Made by a program: the position numbers and the translations under genes. The notes beneath the pieces are model-generated. The model searched no databases. It had not been told where the DNA came from and worked only from the letters and a program-made list of their open reading frames with translations. Positions 8,757 through 16,154 of a stretch of DNA of 55,919 nucleotides are shown piece after piece. The stretch's first letter is position 1. Every line of letters starts with the position of its first letter. Source of the DNA: Candidatus Tectimicrobiota bacterium (GTDB lineage: Bacteria > UBA8248 > JACPRG01); the NCBI GenBank assembly GCA_016190025.1, contig JACPRG010000108.1, forward strand, positions 1 to 55,919, written 5' to 3'.

Positions 8757-9111
8757 GCCCTGGCGCCGCCCGGCGGCGACCACAGCCATCGCCACGCCGG
8801 AAAGCGCCGTCCCCAGATCAAAGAAAAATGCCTTCCCCCGCCTGGGGATGCGTCCTGTCTCCCCGGGCCTGTCGGGCGTTCTGCGAGGGCCGAGGGGTCC
8901 GTGTTTCCGGGTTCCTCGAACGCCCCCGGGACGCCCCGGGAAACGGGCGAACGGTCTGTTGCTCAGTCCCCGATGATGTGCTTGACTAATGCTTTTCGGA
9001 GCGGCGGTTTTCGGCGAGAAGGATTCGACGGCTTCTGGGAAGGGAGGGCTTCGTGAAACCTAGACCGTTCTCGGCGCCCCTTTCTGAAGGTTCTGAAGGT
9101 GACAACGGCCC
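8757..9111. other. Intergenic region with imperfect inverted repeat
   Basis: No gene is seen in these 355 nt. They hold an imperfect inverted repeat in which GTTTCCGGG (8903-8911) can pair with CCCCGGGAAAC (8934-8944) with one bulge. A TTGACT hexamer near 8982 lacks a convincing -10 partner. Confidence 0.3.
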
Positions 9112-9927
9112 ATGACCCAGTATCTTTGGCTCGTCCCCATGGGGTTTCTCATCGGCGCGTACGGGACGCTCATCGGCGCGGGCGGGGGATTTGTCCTGGT
9201 GCCCTTTCTTCTCCTGGTCTATCCCCACGACAGTCCGGAGACCATCACGAGCATTTCGCTGGCGGTCGTGTTCTTCAACGCCCTCTCCGGCACGGCGGCG
9301 TACGCGCGGGCGGGGCGCGTGGACTATCGATCGGGGCTTTTGTTCTCGATCGCGACCGTCCCGGGGGCGGTCCTCGGCGCGCTGACGACGGCTTACATTC
9401 CCCGGCGCCCGTTCGACGCGGCCTTCGGCGTTGCGATGATCGCGGTGGCGGTGTTTCTCGTCTTTCGTCCGGTGAAACGGGAACGGGCGGAATCGAGCAA
9501 GGCGCGGCGCGGCTTCCTCAGGAGAATCATCGACGCGGAGGGGAGATTGCACACCTATTCCTACGACCCGAAACTGGGCGTGGGACTGAGCTTTTTCGTC
9601 GGCTATGTTTCCAGCCTCTCGGGGACGGGAGGCGGCCCCATCCATGTCCCCGTTCTGACTTATCTCCTGGATTTCCCGGTCCACATCGCCACCGCCACCT
9701 CGCATTTCACGATTGCCATCATGGCCTTCACGGGGACCCTGGTCCATATCGCGACGGGCGCTTTCTATCACGGTGTCCGCCGGACCCTTTTGCTCTCCAT
9801 CGGCGTGCTCCTGGGCGCGCAACTGGGCGCGTACCTGTCCCGTCGCGTGCAGGGGATCTGGATCATCCGGGGCCTGGCGATCGCCATGGGGATTATCGGA
9901 ATCCGCCTTCTCCTCACGGTCTTCTAG
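9112..9927 (+). CDS. TSUP family membrane permease (TauE/SafE type)
   Basis: This 271-residue integral membrane protein has about eight hydrophobic segments in two homologous halves. Each half carries the family glycine-rich loop: GTLIGAGGGFVLVP near residue 17 and SGTGGGPIHVP near residue 177. TSUP proteins move sulfite, sulfoacetate or other organosulfur anions across the inner membrane; the substrate here is unknown. The ATG at 9112 follows AAGGTGAC. It is convergent with the radical SAM gene. Confidence 0.88.
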   Translation: MTQYLWLVPMGFLIGAYGTLIGAGGGFVLVPFLLLVYPHDSPETITSISLAVVFFNALSGTAAYARAGRVDYRSGLLFSIATVPGAVLGALTTAYIPRRPFDAAFGVAMIAVAVFLVFRPVKRERAESSKARRGFLRRIIDAEGRLHTYSYDPKLGVGLSFFVGYVSSLSGTGGGPIHVPVLTYLLDFPVHIATATSHFTIAIMAFTGTLVHIATGAFYHGVRRTLLLSIGVLLGAQLGAYLSRRVQGIWIIRGLAIAMGIIGIRLLLTVF

Positions 9928-9985
9928 GCGGCGAACGGAGGAGTCGGACTCCGGGCTTCTATGCGGAAGGGGAGGGGGCGGGACC

Positions 9986-10924
9986 TCACCGGGCCGCGGC
10001 CTTGCGGACCTTCCGGTAATAGACCCTCTCGCCTGCGCCGAGCTTCTCCGCGTCTCCCCTCTCGACCAGGGATTCCAGGAAGCGGAGCGTGGGCTCCCTC
10101 TTGACGCCGAGGGCGGCGACGAGGTCGTCCGCGGTGGCGGGCCTTCTGTCCAGGTAGGCGGCGATCGCCCCCTCCGGGTCTTCGGGCGGCTCGGCCGGCG
10201 CGACGTGCGGGAGTTCCGCGATGACCTCCGCCGGGGGGCCCAGGGCGTCGCGAAGCCGTTCCAGCTCCTCCTGGGTCAGGGCCTCGGCGAAGGGGTAGGC
10301 GGGGGGGCGCACGACGGTGTTGAGCTGGACCCGGTCGGGGCGGATGCGGCCGATCGCCTCCCGGAGGGCCGCGACCTCCTCCGGCCCGTCATTCATCCCG
10401 CGCACGAAGACGATCTCGAGCCAGATCTGCCCCTTGAACTCTCTTCGCAGGGCGATCAGCCCATCGACCATCTCCTGAGGGTCGATGGAGGCGTGGGGGT
10501 GGTTGACGGAGCGAAAGACCTGGGGCGTGACGGCGTCCAGGCTCGGCACCAGGACATCGGCCGCGCACAGGTCCGCCCGGACCTCAGGCAGGTGGAGCAG
10601 GCTGCTGTGCGTGATGACCGAGACGGGAATGTCGGTCATCGCCCGGATGCCCCGGATGATCTCGCCGAGGCCCGTGTGGAGGGTCGGCTCGCCGGAGCCC
10701 GTCACGGTCACGTGGTCGATCCGGGGCCACCGCTGAAGGGCCGCGCGGACGTCCGCCAGGACCTGCTCCACCGGGATGTACGCCTTGCGCTCGGCCGTGA
10801 GGGTTTTGGTCCGCCCCAGCTCGCAATAGACGCAGTCCATGTTGCAGGTCTTGAAGGGCAGGGGGTCCACCCCCAGGGAGAGACCGAGCCGCCTGGAAGG
10901 CACCGGGCCAAATACCGCGCTCAA
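9986..10924 (-). CDS. Radical SAM protein with C-terminal winged-helix-like region
   Basis: This 312-residue enzyme has the radical SAM cluster motif CNMDCVYC (CX3CX2C, about residues 28-35), then GSGEPTL and the strand/helix pattern of a TIM-barrel radical SAM core. It resembles the short COG0731-type proteins related to TYW1/wyosine enzymes, but the function is not known. The last 70 residues look like a winged helix (ATADDLVAALG). It starts with TTG preceded by AAAGGAG at 6 nt, a strong site. It is convergent with the TSUP gene. Confidence 0.85.
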   Translation of the reverse strand: MSAVFGPVPSRRLGLSLGVDPLPFKTCNMDCVYCELGRTKTLTAERKAYIPVEQVLADVRAALQRWPRIDHVTVTGSGEPTLHTGLGEIIRGIRAMTDIPVSVITHSSLLHLPEVRADLCAADVLVPSLDAVTPQVFRSVNHPHASIDPQEMVDGLIALRREFKGQIWLEIVFVRGMNDGPEEVAALREAIGRIRPDRVQLNTVVRPPAYPFAEALTQEELERLRDALGPPAEVIAELPHVAPAEPPEDPEGAIAAYLDRRPATADDLVAALGVKREPTLRFLESLVERGDAEKLGAGERVYYRKVRKAAAR

Positions 10925-11008
10925 AACAAACTCCTTTGACGAAGACCCAGTCGCAGTCCGCTCTGGGATCAGCCTAACACAGGCCGCCCCCCTTCATACC
11001 GGGGCGAG

Positions 11009-11038
11009 AAAAAAGGGCCGCGCCCTGCGCGGCCCTTT
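11009..11038 (-). terminator. Rho-independent terminator
   Basis: Read on the minus strand, a perfect 12-bp stem (arms 11027-11038 and 11012-11023) with a three-base loop runs into six T residues (complement of 11009-11014). It lies about 120 nt after the stop of the secreted protein gene at 11157. Confidence 0.85.
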
Positions 11039-11102
11039 GACCCGCCGCCGGAGGGGCGCGCAAGCACCCCCTCCCCGGAGACTACCTTCCGCCGGTCTCG
11101 CC

Positions 11103-11210
11103 GGCGTCGCTGATGGGTGGCCCGATCCTCCCCTGGCTCACCCCTCGGGGCCGGGATCAAGGAGTTGACGCGTCGCTGATGGGCGGCACGATCCTCCCCT
11201 CAATCACCCC
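11103..11210. repeat. Tandem duplication of the 3' end of the secreted-protein gene
   Basis: Two copies of about 42 bp (11103-11144 and 11169-11210) are offset by 66 bp, that is 22 codons. On the minus strand the inner copy encodes GVIEGRIVPPISDA, the end of the gene. The outer copy lies after the stop codon and reads GVSQGRIGPPISDAGETGGR in the same frame before a TAG. Confidence 0.75.
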
Positions 11211-11723
11211 GAAGTTTTTGGCGAAGCTCAGGCTCGATGGGGGCGGCGGAAGGTCTTTCTGCGCCTGGAAGTCCAGGGTCACCTCGAAGTAGCCGGGCTG
11301 ACTGCTCCGGTCCTGCACGTCCCTTGCCCAGATCTTGATGTAAATCAGGCGGTTCTGGGTGTTCGAGAGCGTCCCGCTCTCCAGGGCCCGGAAGGTGCTC
11401 AAGGTGAAATACCCGGCGACTTCCTTCTCCTCTCCGGGCTGGATTCTGTAGCTGCCGAAAGAGGTGTCCGAGTACGGCGGGTTCTCGAAGCTCCACACGA
11501 TCTCCTTCAGGTCGGCGTCCCCCGCCTTGACCGAGACGTACACCGGCAGGTCCTGGGCCGGCTGAATCCGGGTCGGCGCGTGCAAGAGAATGATCTGGGG
11601 AGCGTTGGGGGCGACCACCCGGCCCTGCCGGATGGTGACCTGCGCCAGCGCGGCCGACGCCGGCAAGACGCCCACAGCCGCGAACAGACTCGCCGCAACC
11701 GCCCAACCTCGTCTGTGCCTCAT
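11157..11723 (-). CDS. Secreted beta-rich protein of unknown function
   Basis: The 188-residue product has a clear signal peptide (MRHRRGW then a hydrophobic core, cleavage near ALA-Q) and a mature part rich in beta-strand-like segments (VYVSVKAGD, LIYIKIWARDV). No known family is recognised. The C-terminus ends GRIVPPISDASTP, and the same segment is repeated in frame just past the TGA stop, so an ancestral protein may have been about 24 residues longer. A weak promoter-like pair (TCGACC, 17 nt, TAAATA) occurs upstream near 11840-11870. A strong terminator follows at 11009-11038. Confidence 0.7.
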   Translation of the reverse strand: MRHRRGWAVAASLFAAVGVLPASAALAQVTIRQGRVVAPNAPQIILLHAPTRIQPAQDLPVYVSVKAGDADLKEIVWSFENPPYSDTSFGSYRIQPGEEKEVAGYFTLSTFRALESGTLSNTQNRLIYIKIWARDVQDRSSQPGYFEVTLDFQAQKDLPPPPSSLSFAKNFGVIEGRIVPPISDASTP

Positions 11724-11892
11724 CGCTTTTTTCTCCCGTGATGCTGCGCCGGGCCAGAACGCCTTTCGACTGGTTGGCGCCTCCCCGGTCGCGGGGAATC
11801 GGGCGTAAAGGGCGTCCCTTCCGGCCGCCAGGATCTATTTATCTTGAAAAACAATCACGGTCGATGAAAAATTTCCGGGACTTGAGGCTGGA

Positions 11893-12738
11893 TCAGGCCG
11901 TCCCCGCCGGCGGCTCGCCCCGGAGTTCGCGGATCTTCGCGGCGGGGTCGGGCGCCCGCATCAGGGCTTCCCCCACCAGGAAGCACCGGAACCCCCCCCT
12001 CTGCAGCCGCTCGATGTCCGCCCGGTCGCGGATGCCGCTTTCGGCCACCTTGACGCATCCTTCGGGGATGCCCGCGGCGAGCCGCAGAGAGGTCTCCGGG
12101 TCGGTGTGGAAATTGGCCAGGTCGCGGTTGTTGACCCCGATGATCTCGGCCCCGCAAGCGGCGGCCCTTTCCACCTCCTCGGCCGTGTGCGCCTCGACCA
12201 GGGCGGCCATACCCAACTCCCGGGCCAGGGCACGCAGGTCGCGGAGCTCCTCGTCCGCGAGGCACTGGACGATGAGGAGGACGGCGTCCGCGCCCGCGGC
12301 CCGGGCCTGATAGACCTGGTAGGGAGAGACCGTGAAGTCTTTGCGGAGGAGAGGGATCGAGACGGATTTCCGGACCTCGCAGAGGTGGGACAGCCGGCCT
12401 TGGAAGTACCGGGGCTCGGTCAGGATGGAAAGGGCGGCGGCCCCGCCTCTCTCGTAGCGGAGGGCCAGCGCCGCCGGGTCGTAGGAGGCCGCCAGGACGC
12501 CAGCCGAGGGGGAAGCCCGCTTGGCCTCGGCGATGATCCGCGCGTCCCCCGCCCCGCCCGCCGCCAGGGCCTCTTTGAAGCCCCGGGGGGGCGGCGCGTC
12601 GGCGGCGCGCCGGCGGACCTCCGGCAGGGGGACCCGCCTTCGCTCCTCCTCCAGCGCGGCCCGGACCGAGTCCACAATCTCTTCCAGGACGGTCCGCTCG
12701 CGGGCCGGGCGTCCGGCGGGTCTGCGCGCTTCAGGCAT
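11893..12738 (-). CDS. trpC: Indole-3-glycerol phosphate synthase
   Basis: This 281-residue TIM-barrel enzyme closes the indole ring of carboxyphenylamino-deoxyribulose phosphate in tryptophan synthesis. Signature segments are IIAEAKRASPSAG with E71 and K73, LRKDF with the general-acid lysine K133, GVNNRDL, and VAESGI. It overlaps trpD by 8 nt (12731-12738), so the two are translationally coupled. The first 17 residues, rich in Arg and Pro, are longer than usual, so an internal start is possible. Confidence 0.95.
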   Translation of the reverse strand: MPEARRPAGRPARERTVLEEIVDSVRAALEEERRRVPLPEVRRRAADAPPPRGFKEALAAGGAGDARIIAEAKRASPSAGVLAASYDPAALALRYERGGAAALSILTEPRYFQGRLSHLCEVRKSVSIPLLRKDFTVSPYQVYQARAAGADAVLLIVQCLADEELRDLRALARELGMAALVEAHTAEEVERAAACGAEIIGVNNRDLANFHTDPETSLRLAAGIPEGCVKVAESGIRDRADIERLQRGGFRCFLVGEALMRAPDPAAKIRELRGEPPAGTA

Positions 12739-13768
12739 TCTTCTCCGGGGAGGGATGGGGGCGGTGGGTGAATTCCCGGACGGCCTCCAGCTTCGCCAGG
12801 GCCTTTCCGGAATCGATGGAGTCCGCCGCCAGAGGGACGGCCTCTTTGAGGGAATCGGTCCGCCCGGCCACGTAGATGGCCGCGGCCGCGTTGAGCAGGA
12901 CGATGTCCCGGGCGGGGCCGGTTCGCCCGTTGAGCACCATCCGGGTCATCTGGACGTTGTCCTCCAGCGAGGACACCCGGCAGGCGTCGATGGGATGGGT
13001 GGCCAGCCCCAGGTCTTCAGGCCGCAGCTTGTACGTCCGGACCTTCCCGTCGCGCACCTCGGAGACTTGGGTGGGGCCGGCGAGGGTGATCTCGTCCAGG
13101 CCGTCGGAGCCGTGGACCACCAGGGCGCGGTAGGCCCCGAGGTTTTTCAGGACGCCGGCCAGGACCGCCGTGAGGGCCCCGTCGTACACCCCGATGACCT
13201 GGGCCTGGGCGCCCGCGGGGTTGGTGAGGGGTCCCATGACGTTGAAGATGCTGCGCAGGCCGGTCTCCCGCCGGGGCCCGACGGCGTACTTCATGGAGGC
13301 GTGCAGGGCGGGCGCGAAGAGAAAGGCGAAGCCGACCTCGTCCAGGCACGCGCCCACCCGCTCGGGGGGGAGTTCGATGTGGACGCCCAGGGCCGCCAGC
13401 AAGTCCGCGCTTCCGCAGTGGCTGGAGACGGCGCGGCCCCCGTGCTTGGCCATGGGGACGCCGGCCCCCGCGGCGACCAGGGCGGCGGTGGTGGAGACGT
13501 TGAACGTGTGGGAGCCGTCCCCGCCCGTGCCAGCCGTGTCCACCAGGAGCGTGTGCCGGGTGGGGACCTTGGTGGCCTTGGCCCGCATGGCGCGGGCGCT
13601 CCCGGTGATCTCCTCCGCGGTCTCCCCCTTCATCCGCAGGGCCGTCATGTAGGCGGCGATCTGGGCGGGCGTGCAAAGGCCGCTCATGATCTCGTTCATG
13701 ACTGTCTCGGCCTCTTCCGCCGAGAGATGATTCCCTTCAACGACTTTGGCCAGGGCTTCTTTGATCAT
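12731..13768 (-). CDS. trpD: Anthranilate phosphoribosyltransferase
   Basis: This 345-residue enzyme transfers the phosphoribosyl group from PRPP to anthranilate. It shows the PRPP-binding GTGGDGSHTFN, the KHGGRAVSS block, and GPLTNPAGA. The ATG at 13768 gives the family-like N-terminus MIKEALAKVVEGNHLS with a GAGG about 11 nt upstream; a TTG three codons earlier would be too close to that site. It sits 13 nt behind the DUF4330 gene and overlaps trpC, giving the operon DUF4330-trpD-trpC. Confidence 0.95.
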   Translation of the reverse strand: MIKEALAKVVEGNHLSAEEAETVMNEIMSGLCTPAQIAAYMTALRMKGETAEEITGSARAMRAKATKVPTRHTLLVDTAGTGGDGSHTFNVSTTAALVAAGAGVPMAKHGGRAVSSHCGSADLLAALGVHIELPPERVGACLDEVGFAFLFAPALHASMKYAVGPRRETGLRSIFNVMGPLTNPAGAQAQVIGVYDGALTAVLAGVLKNLGAYRALVVHGSDGLDEITLAGPTQVSEVRDGKVRTYKLRPEDLGLATHPIDACRVSSLEDNVQMTRMVLNGRTGPARDIVLLNAAAAIYVAGRTDSLKEAVPLAADSIDSGKALAKLEAVREFTHRPHPSPEKNA

Positions 13769-13781
13769 GGGTTGCAATACC

Positions 13782-14741
13782 TCAGGAGCCCGCCCGGGGG
13801 CTGTAATCCATCGGCAGGATCTCGATCTTTCGGAGCCGGAGGGTGAGGGCGTACAAGAGCGTTTGGAAGGACACGGTGTCGCCCGCCCGAAAGGCCTGCA
13901 ACCCGTAATGGAAGCCGGTTCGGTCGTAGGCGCATAGGCATTCCAGGACCAGGTCCACGTCCCGCCTTTCGGGGTCAGGGACGGAAGTGACCTGCCCTTG
14001 CGGGCTCATCCTTTCTTTTCGGGACTGGGAGACCCGGAGGATCCGCCGGACCTCGAGGCTCAGCACCTGGGCCGCGCCTTCCCGTGGCGGGAGCGCCCGG
14101 TCCCCTTCTCGGATCATCTGGGCCAGGTGGTTTTCGATGGACTCCGCCCGCGCCGAGATCCGGATCCACCGCCGCACCGGCGTGAAGTGCATCAGGAAGG
14201 TGTCGTCGATCCGGAGGGCCTCGCCCACCAAGGTGTATTTCGGCGTGACGAACAGGTAAGACCTTCCGCGCTTCAGGGGCTGGTCCTTGTAAAAGAAGGT
14301 CTCGCCTTCGATGAGGCCGCGGATCCTCATCCGCACCCGCACCATCCGTTTTTTCCCCGGCACGTAGGCCAGCACCTTTTTGTCGCCAAGGTTGATGATG
14401 TTGGCCGCCCGGTCGTCGCCCAGCACCTCCACGATTTCCGCCTCCGTGTTCGGGTGCGTCGCGTCCTTGTCACCGGCGCGGATCTTCGCCGCCACCGTCG
14501 GATCGAGATCGCGGAAGACGAACTGGATGTCTTCGACGAAGGCCGGCTGTCTGTCGGGGTGGTCCCGGTCCTTCGCCGCAGGCGCCAGCTCGGGCTGGGC
14601 GGCCTGCGGGGACTCAGAGGGGGCCATCGCGGGCGCCTGGAACCAGTAATAGCCGATCAGGAACGCGACCAGAAGGAGCGCCAAGAGGTCGAAGAGGTTG
14701 ATCACCCCCCCCAGCCGTCCTTTTTCGTCCAGCCACTTCAC
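13782..14741 (-). CDS. DUF4330 family membrane-anchored protein
   Basis: The 319-residue protein opens with DEKGRLGGVINLFDLL and a single hydrophobic segment (about residues 15-35), the arrangement typical of DUF4330 proteins. The remainder is predicted outside the inner membrane, with a Pro/Ala linker around 40-60 and mixed alpha/beta sequence after it. The function of the family is not established. It starts with GTG. It leads the trpD-trpC operon, which looks like an accidental or regulatory coupling rather than a known pathway link. Confidence 0.75.
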   Translation of the reverse strand: MKWLDEKGRLGGVINLFDLLALLLVAFLIGYYWFQAPAMAPSESPQAAQPELAPAAKDRDHPDRQPAFVEDIQFVFRDLDPTVAAKIRAGDKDATHPNTEAEIVEVLGDDRAANIINLGDKKVLAYVPGKKRMVRVRMRIRGLIEGETFFYKDQPLKRGRSYLFVTPKYTLVGEALRIDDTFLMHFTPVRRWIRISARAESIENHLAQMIREGDRALPPREGAAQVLSLEVRRILRVSQSRKERMSPQGQVTSVPDPERRDVDLVLECLCAYDRTGFHYGLQAFRAGDTVSFQTLLYALTLRLRKIEILPMDYSPRAGS

Positions 14742-15115
14742 GGGTTGTCGGCTCCGCGGGCTTGCCGCAGACCGGAGCGGTCCGGGTCGCGGCGAAATTT
14801 CCAGACTCGGCCTAAATCACTACCACACCCATTGCAGCGGGGCAAATCTTTGGTCCTCCTCCGGGCGCCTTCCGCCCGCGGGGGGGCCGGCCCATCCCCC
14901 CGGATTCGGCCGGTCCGCGAATTTTTCGTCCGGACCCGAAAATTGGACTTGACACGGCGGCGCCGGGGCACAATTTTCCGTCGAATTCCCGCGCCGCTCG
15001 GCGATGCATCCAGGCACGGCATCGGGGACAGCCAGAGCGGGGCGGGTTTTCATTTGTCCAGGTATTTTGCCCAAAAGCACGTTGCGCGCAAGAGAAGCGG
15101 GAAAGGGTCATTGGG
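14742..15115. other. Divergent intergenic region between DUF4330 and PxxKW genes
   Basis: No gene is seen in these 374 nt. They contain a candidate sigma-70 promoter (14949-14977) and a nested inverted repeat. In the repeat, GCGGCGC with GGG (14957-14967) pairs with CCC and GCGCCGC (14988-14997), one C is bulged, and inner AATT arms lie at 14972 and 14984. The repeat covers the -10 region and could be an operator. Confidence 0.35.
14949..14977 (+). promoter_or_regulatory. Candidate sigma-70 promoter upstream of the PxxKW gene
   Basis: A perfect TTGACA (14949-14954) is followed after 17 nt by a poor -10, AATTTT (14972-14977). It lies about 140 nt upstream of the PxxKW start and inside an inverted repeat. 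Confidence 0.35.
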
Positions 15116-15400
15116 ATGATTTGCACCACCATTCGGGAAGGGATTGACTGCGTCTTCATGTCCCCCAAGGGTTGCTCCTTCAACGGCGGGCAGTGCCACA
15201 CCGTCGCGGAGCAGTGCGCGGGCTGTAAGTTTCTCGTGGAGTTTCCGACGGGAAAGTACTGCCAGGTGTTCCCGGACCCTGTCAGCAAGTGGTCGTTCGG
15301 GGCATGCAACCTCGCGACTCATCTGGACAAGGGGAAGGCGGCCGTCGAGCAGAAGAAGCTGAACCCCCTGAAGGCCTCGAAGCGGTCCCTCAAGGGTTGA
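15116..15400 (+). CDS. PxxKW family cysteine-rich protein
   Basis: This 94-residue cytoplasmic protein has eight cysteines (about positions 3, 12, 20, 27, 34, 37, 49, 64) and the hallmark PVSKW followed by a final cysteine. The pattern, including GGQC and CAGCKFL, matches the small PxxKW cysteine-rich family known from deltaproteobacteria and relatives. Metal or iron-sulfur binding is plausible, but no function is established. GAAAGGG precedes the ATG. It is the only plus-strand gene between the trp genes and is convergent with trpG. Confidence 0.8.
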   Translation: MICTTIREGIDCVFMSPKGCSFNGGQCHTVAEQCAGCKFLVEFPTGKYCQVFPDPVSKWSFGACNLATHLDKGKAAVEQKKLNPLKASKRSLKG

Positions 15401-15545
15401 CCCCTGCGGACGGGTGCGGGAGCAGGCGAGACCGAACGGTCCCTCCAGGCCCTGAGGCTGATTTCTTCCAGACTCAAGCGGGACCGCAAGAACGCCCGGC
15501 GCCTTGTTTCTGCCCCGGCATGGCAGCGGGCGGGGCTCGCCGGAT

Positions 15546-16145
15546 TTAAGGAGCGGCGGCCGCTCTGTCCTCCCTTCTTCGGGCCATCCCCAGGACGTTC
15601 TTGAGCAGGGCCTTGCCCTGCGCCGTGAGAATGGACTCCGGGTGGAACTGAACCCCTTCCACCGTCCCGTCCCCGCTCCGGACGCCCATGATCTCCCCCC
15701 GCTCGGTCCGGGCGCTCACCCGGAGCGCGGGGGGAAGGCTCGCCGGCTCCACCAGGAGGGAGTGGTACCGGGTGGCCACGAAGGGATCCGGAAGCCCTTG
15801 GAACACCCCTTCGCCGTCGTGGTGAATCTCTGAGGTCTTTCCGTGCATGATGTTCTCGGCGCGGACGACCTTCGCGCCGAAGGCGACGCCGATGGCCTGG
15901 TGGCCGAGGCAGACGCCGAAGAGCGGGATCCTCCCCCGCAGCGTCCGAATCAGTTCCACGCAGATGCCCGCCCTCTCCGGCCGGCCGGGACCGGGAGAGA
16001 TGACGATGAGCTCCGGGTCCAGGGCGCGGACGTCCCCGACGGTCAGGGTATCGTTGCGGCGGACCTCCACGTCCGCCCCGAGCTCGCACAGGTACTGGAC
16101 CAGGTTGTACGTGAACGAATCGTAGTTGTCGATCATCAGGATCAC
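15546..16145 (-). CDS. trpG: Anthranilate synthase component II (glutamine amidotransferase)
   Basis: This 199-residue class I glutamine amidotransferase supplies ammonia to anthranilate (or aminodeoxychorismate) synthase. The catalytic triad is visible: C79 in FGVCLGHQ, H168 and E170 in FHPES. The oxyanion motif SPGPGRP is present, as is the HGK segment typical of TrpG/PabA. The start is GTG at 16145. It follows the M16 protease gene by 9 nt, an odd pairing. The large subunit TrpE is not in the window, so a PabA role remains possible. Confidence 0.92.
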   Translation of the reverse strand: MILMIDNYDSFTYNLVQYLCELGADVEVRRNDTLTVGDVRALDPELIVISPGPGRPERAGICVELIRTLRGRIPLFGVCLGHQAIGVAFGAKVVRAENIMHGKTSEIHHDGEGVFQGLPDPFVATRYHSLLVEPASLPPALRVSARTERGEIMGVRSGDGTVEGVQFHPESILTAQGKALLKNVLGMARRREDRAAAAP

Positions 16146-16154
16146 GGTCGATTC

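Noticed and set aside
11157..11159. TGA of the secreted protein as a possible third Sec codon
   Set aside because: No cysteine or redox motif is expected there; the continuation is just a duplicated tail, and no SECIS-like hairpin with a GU loop follows.
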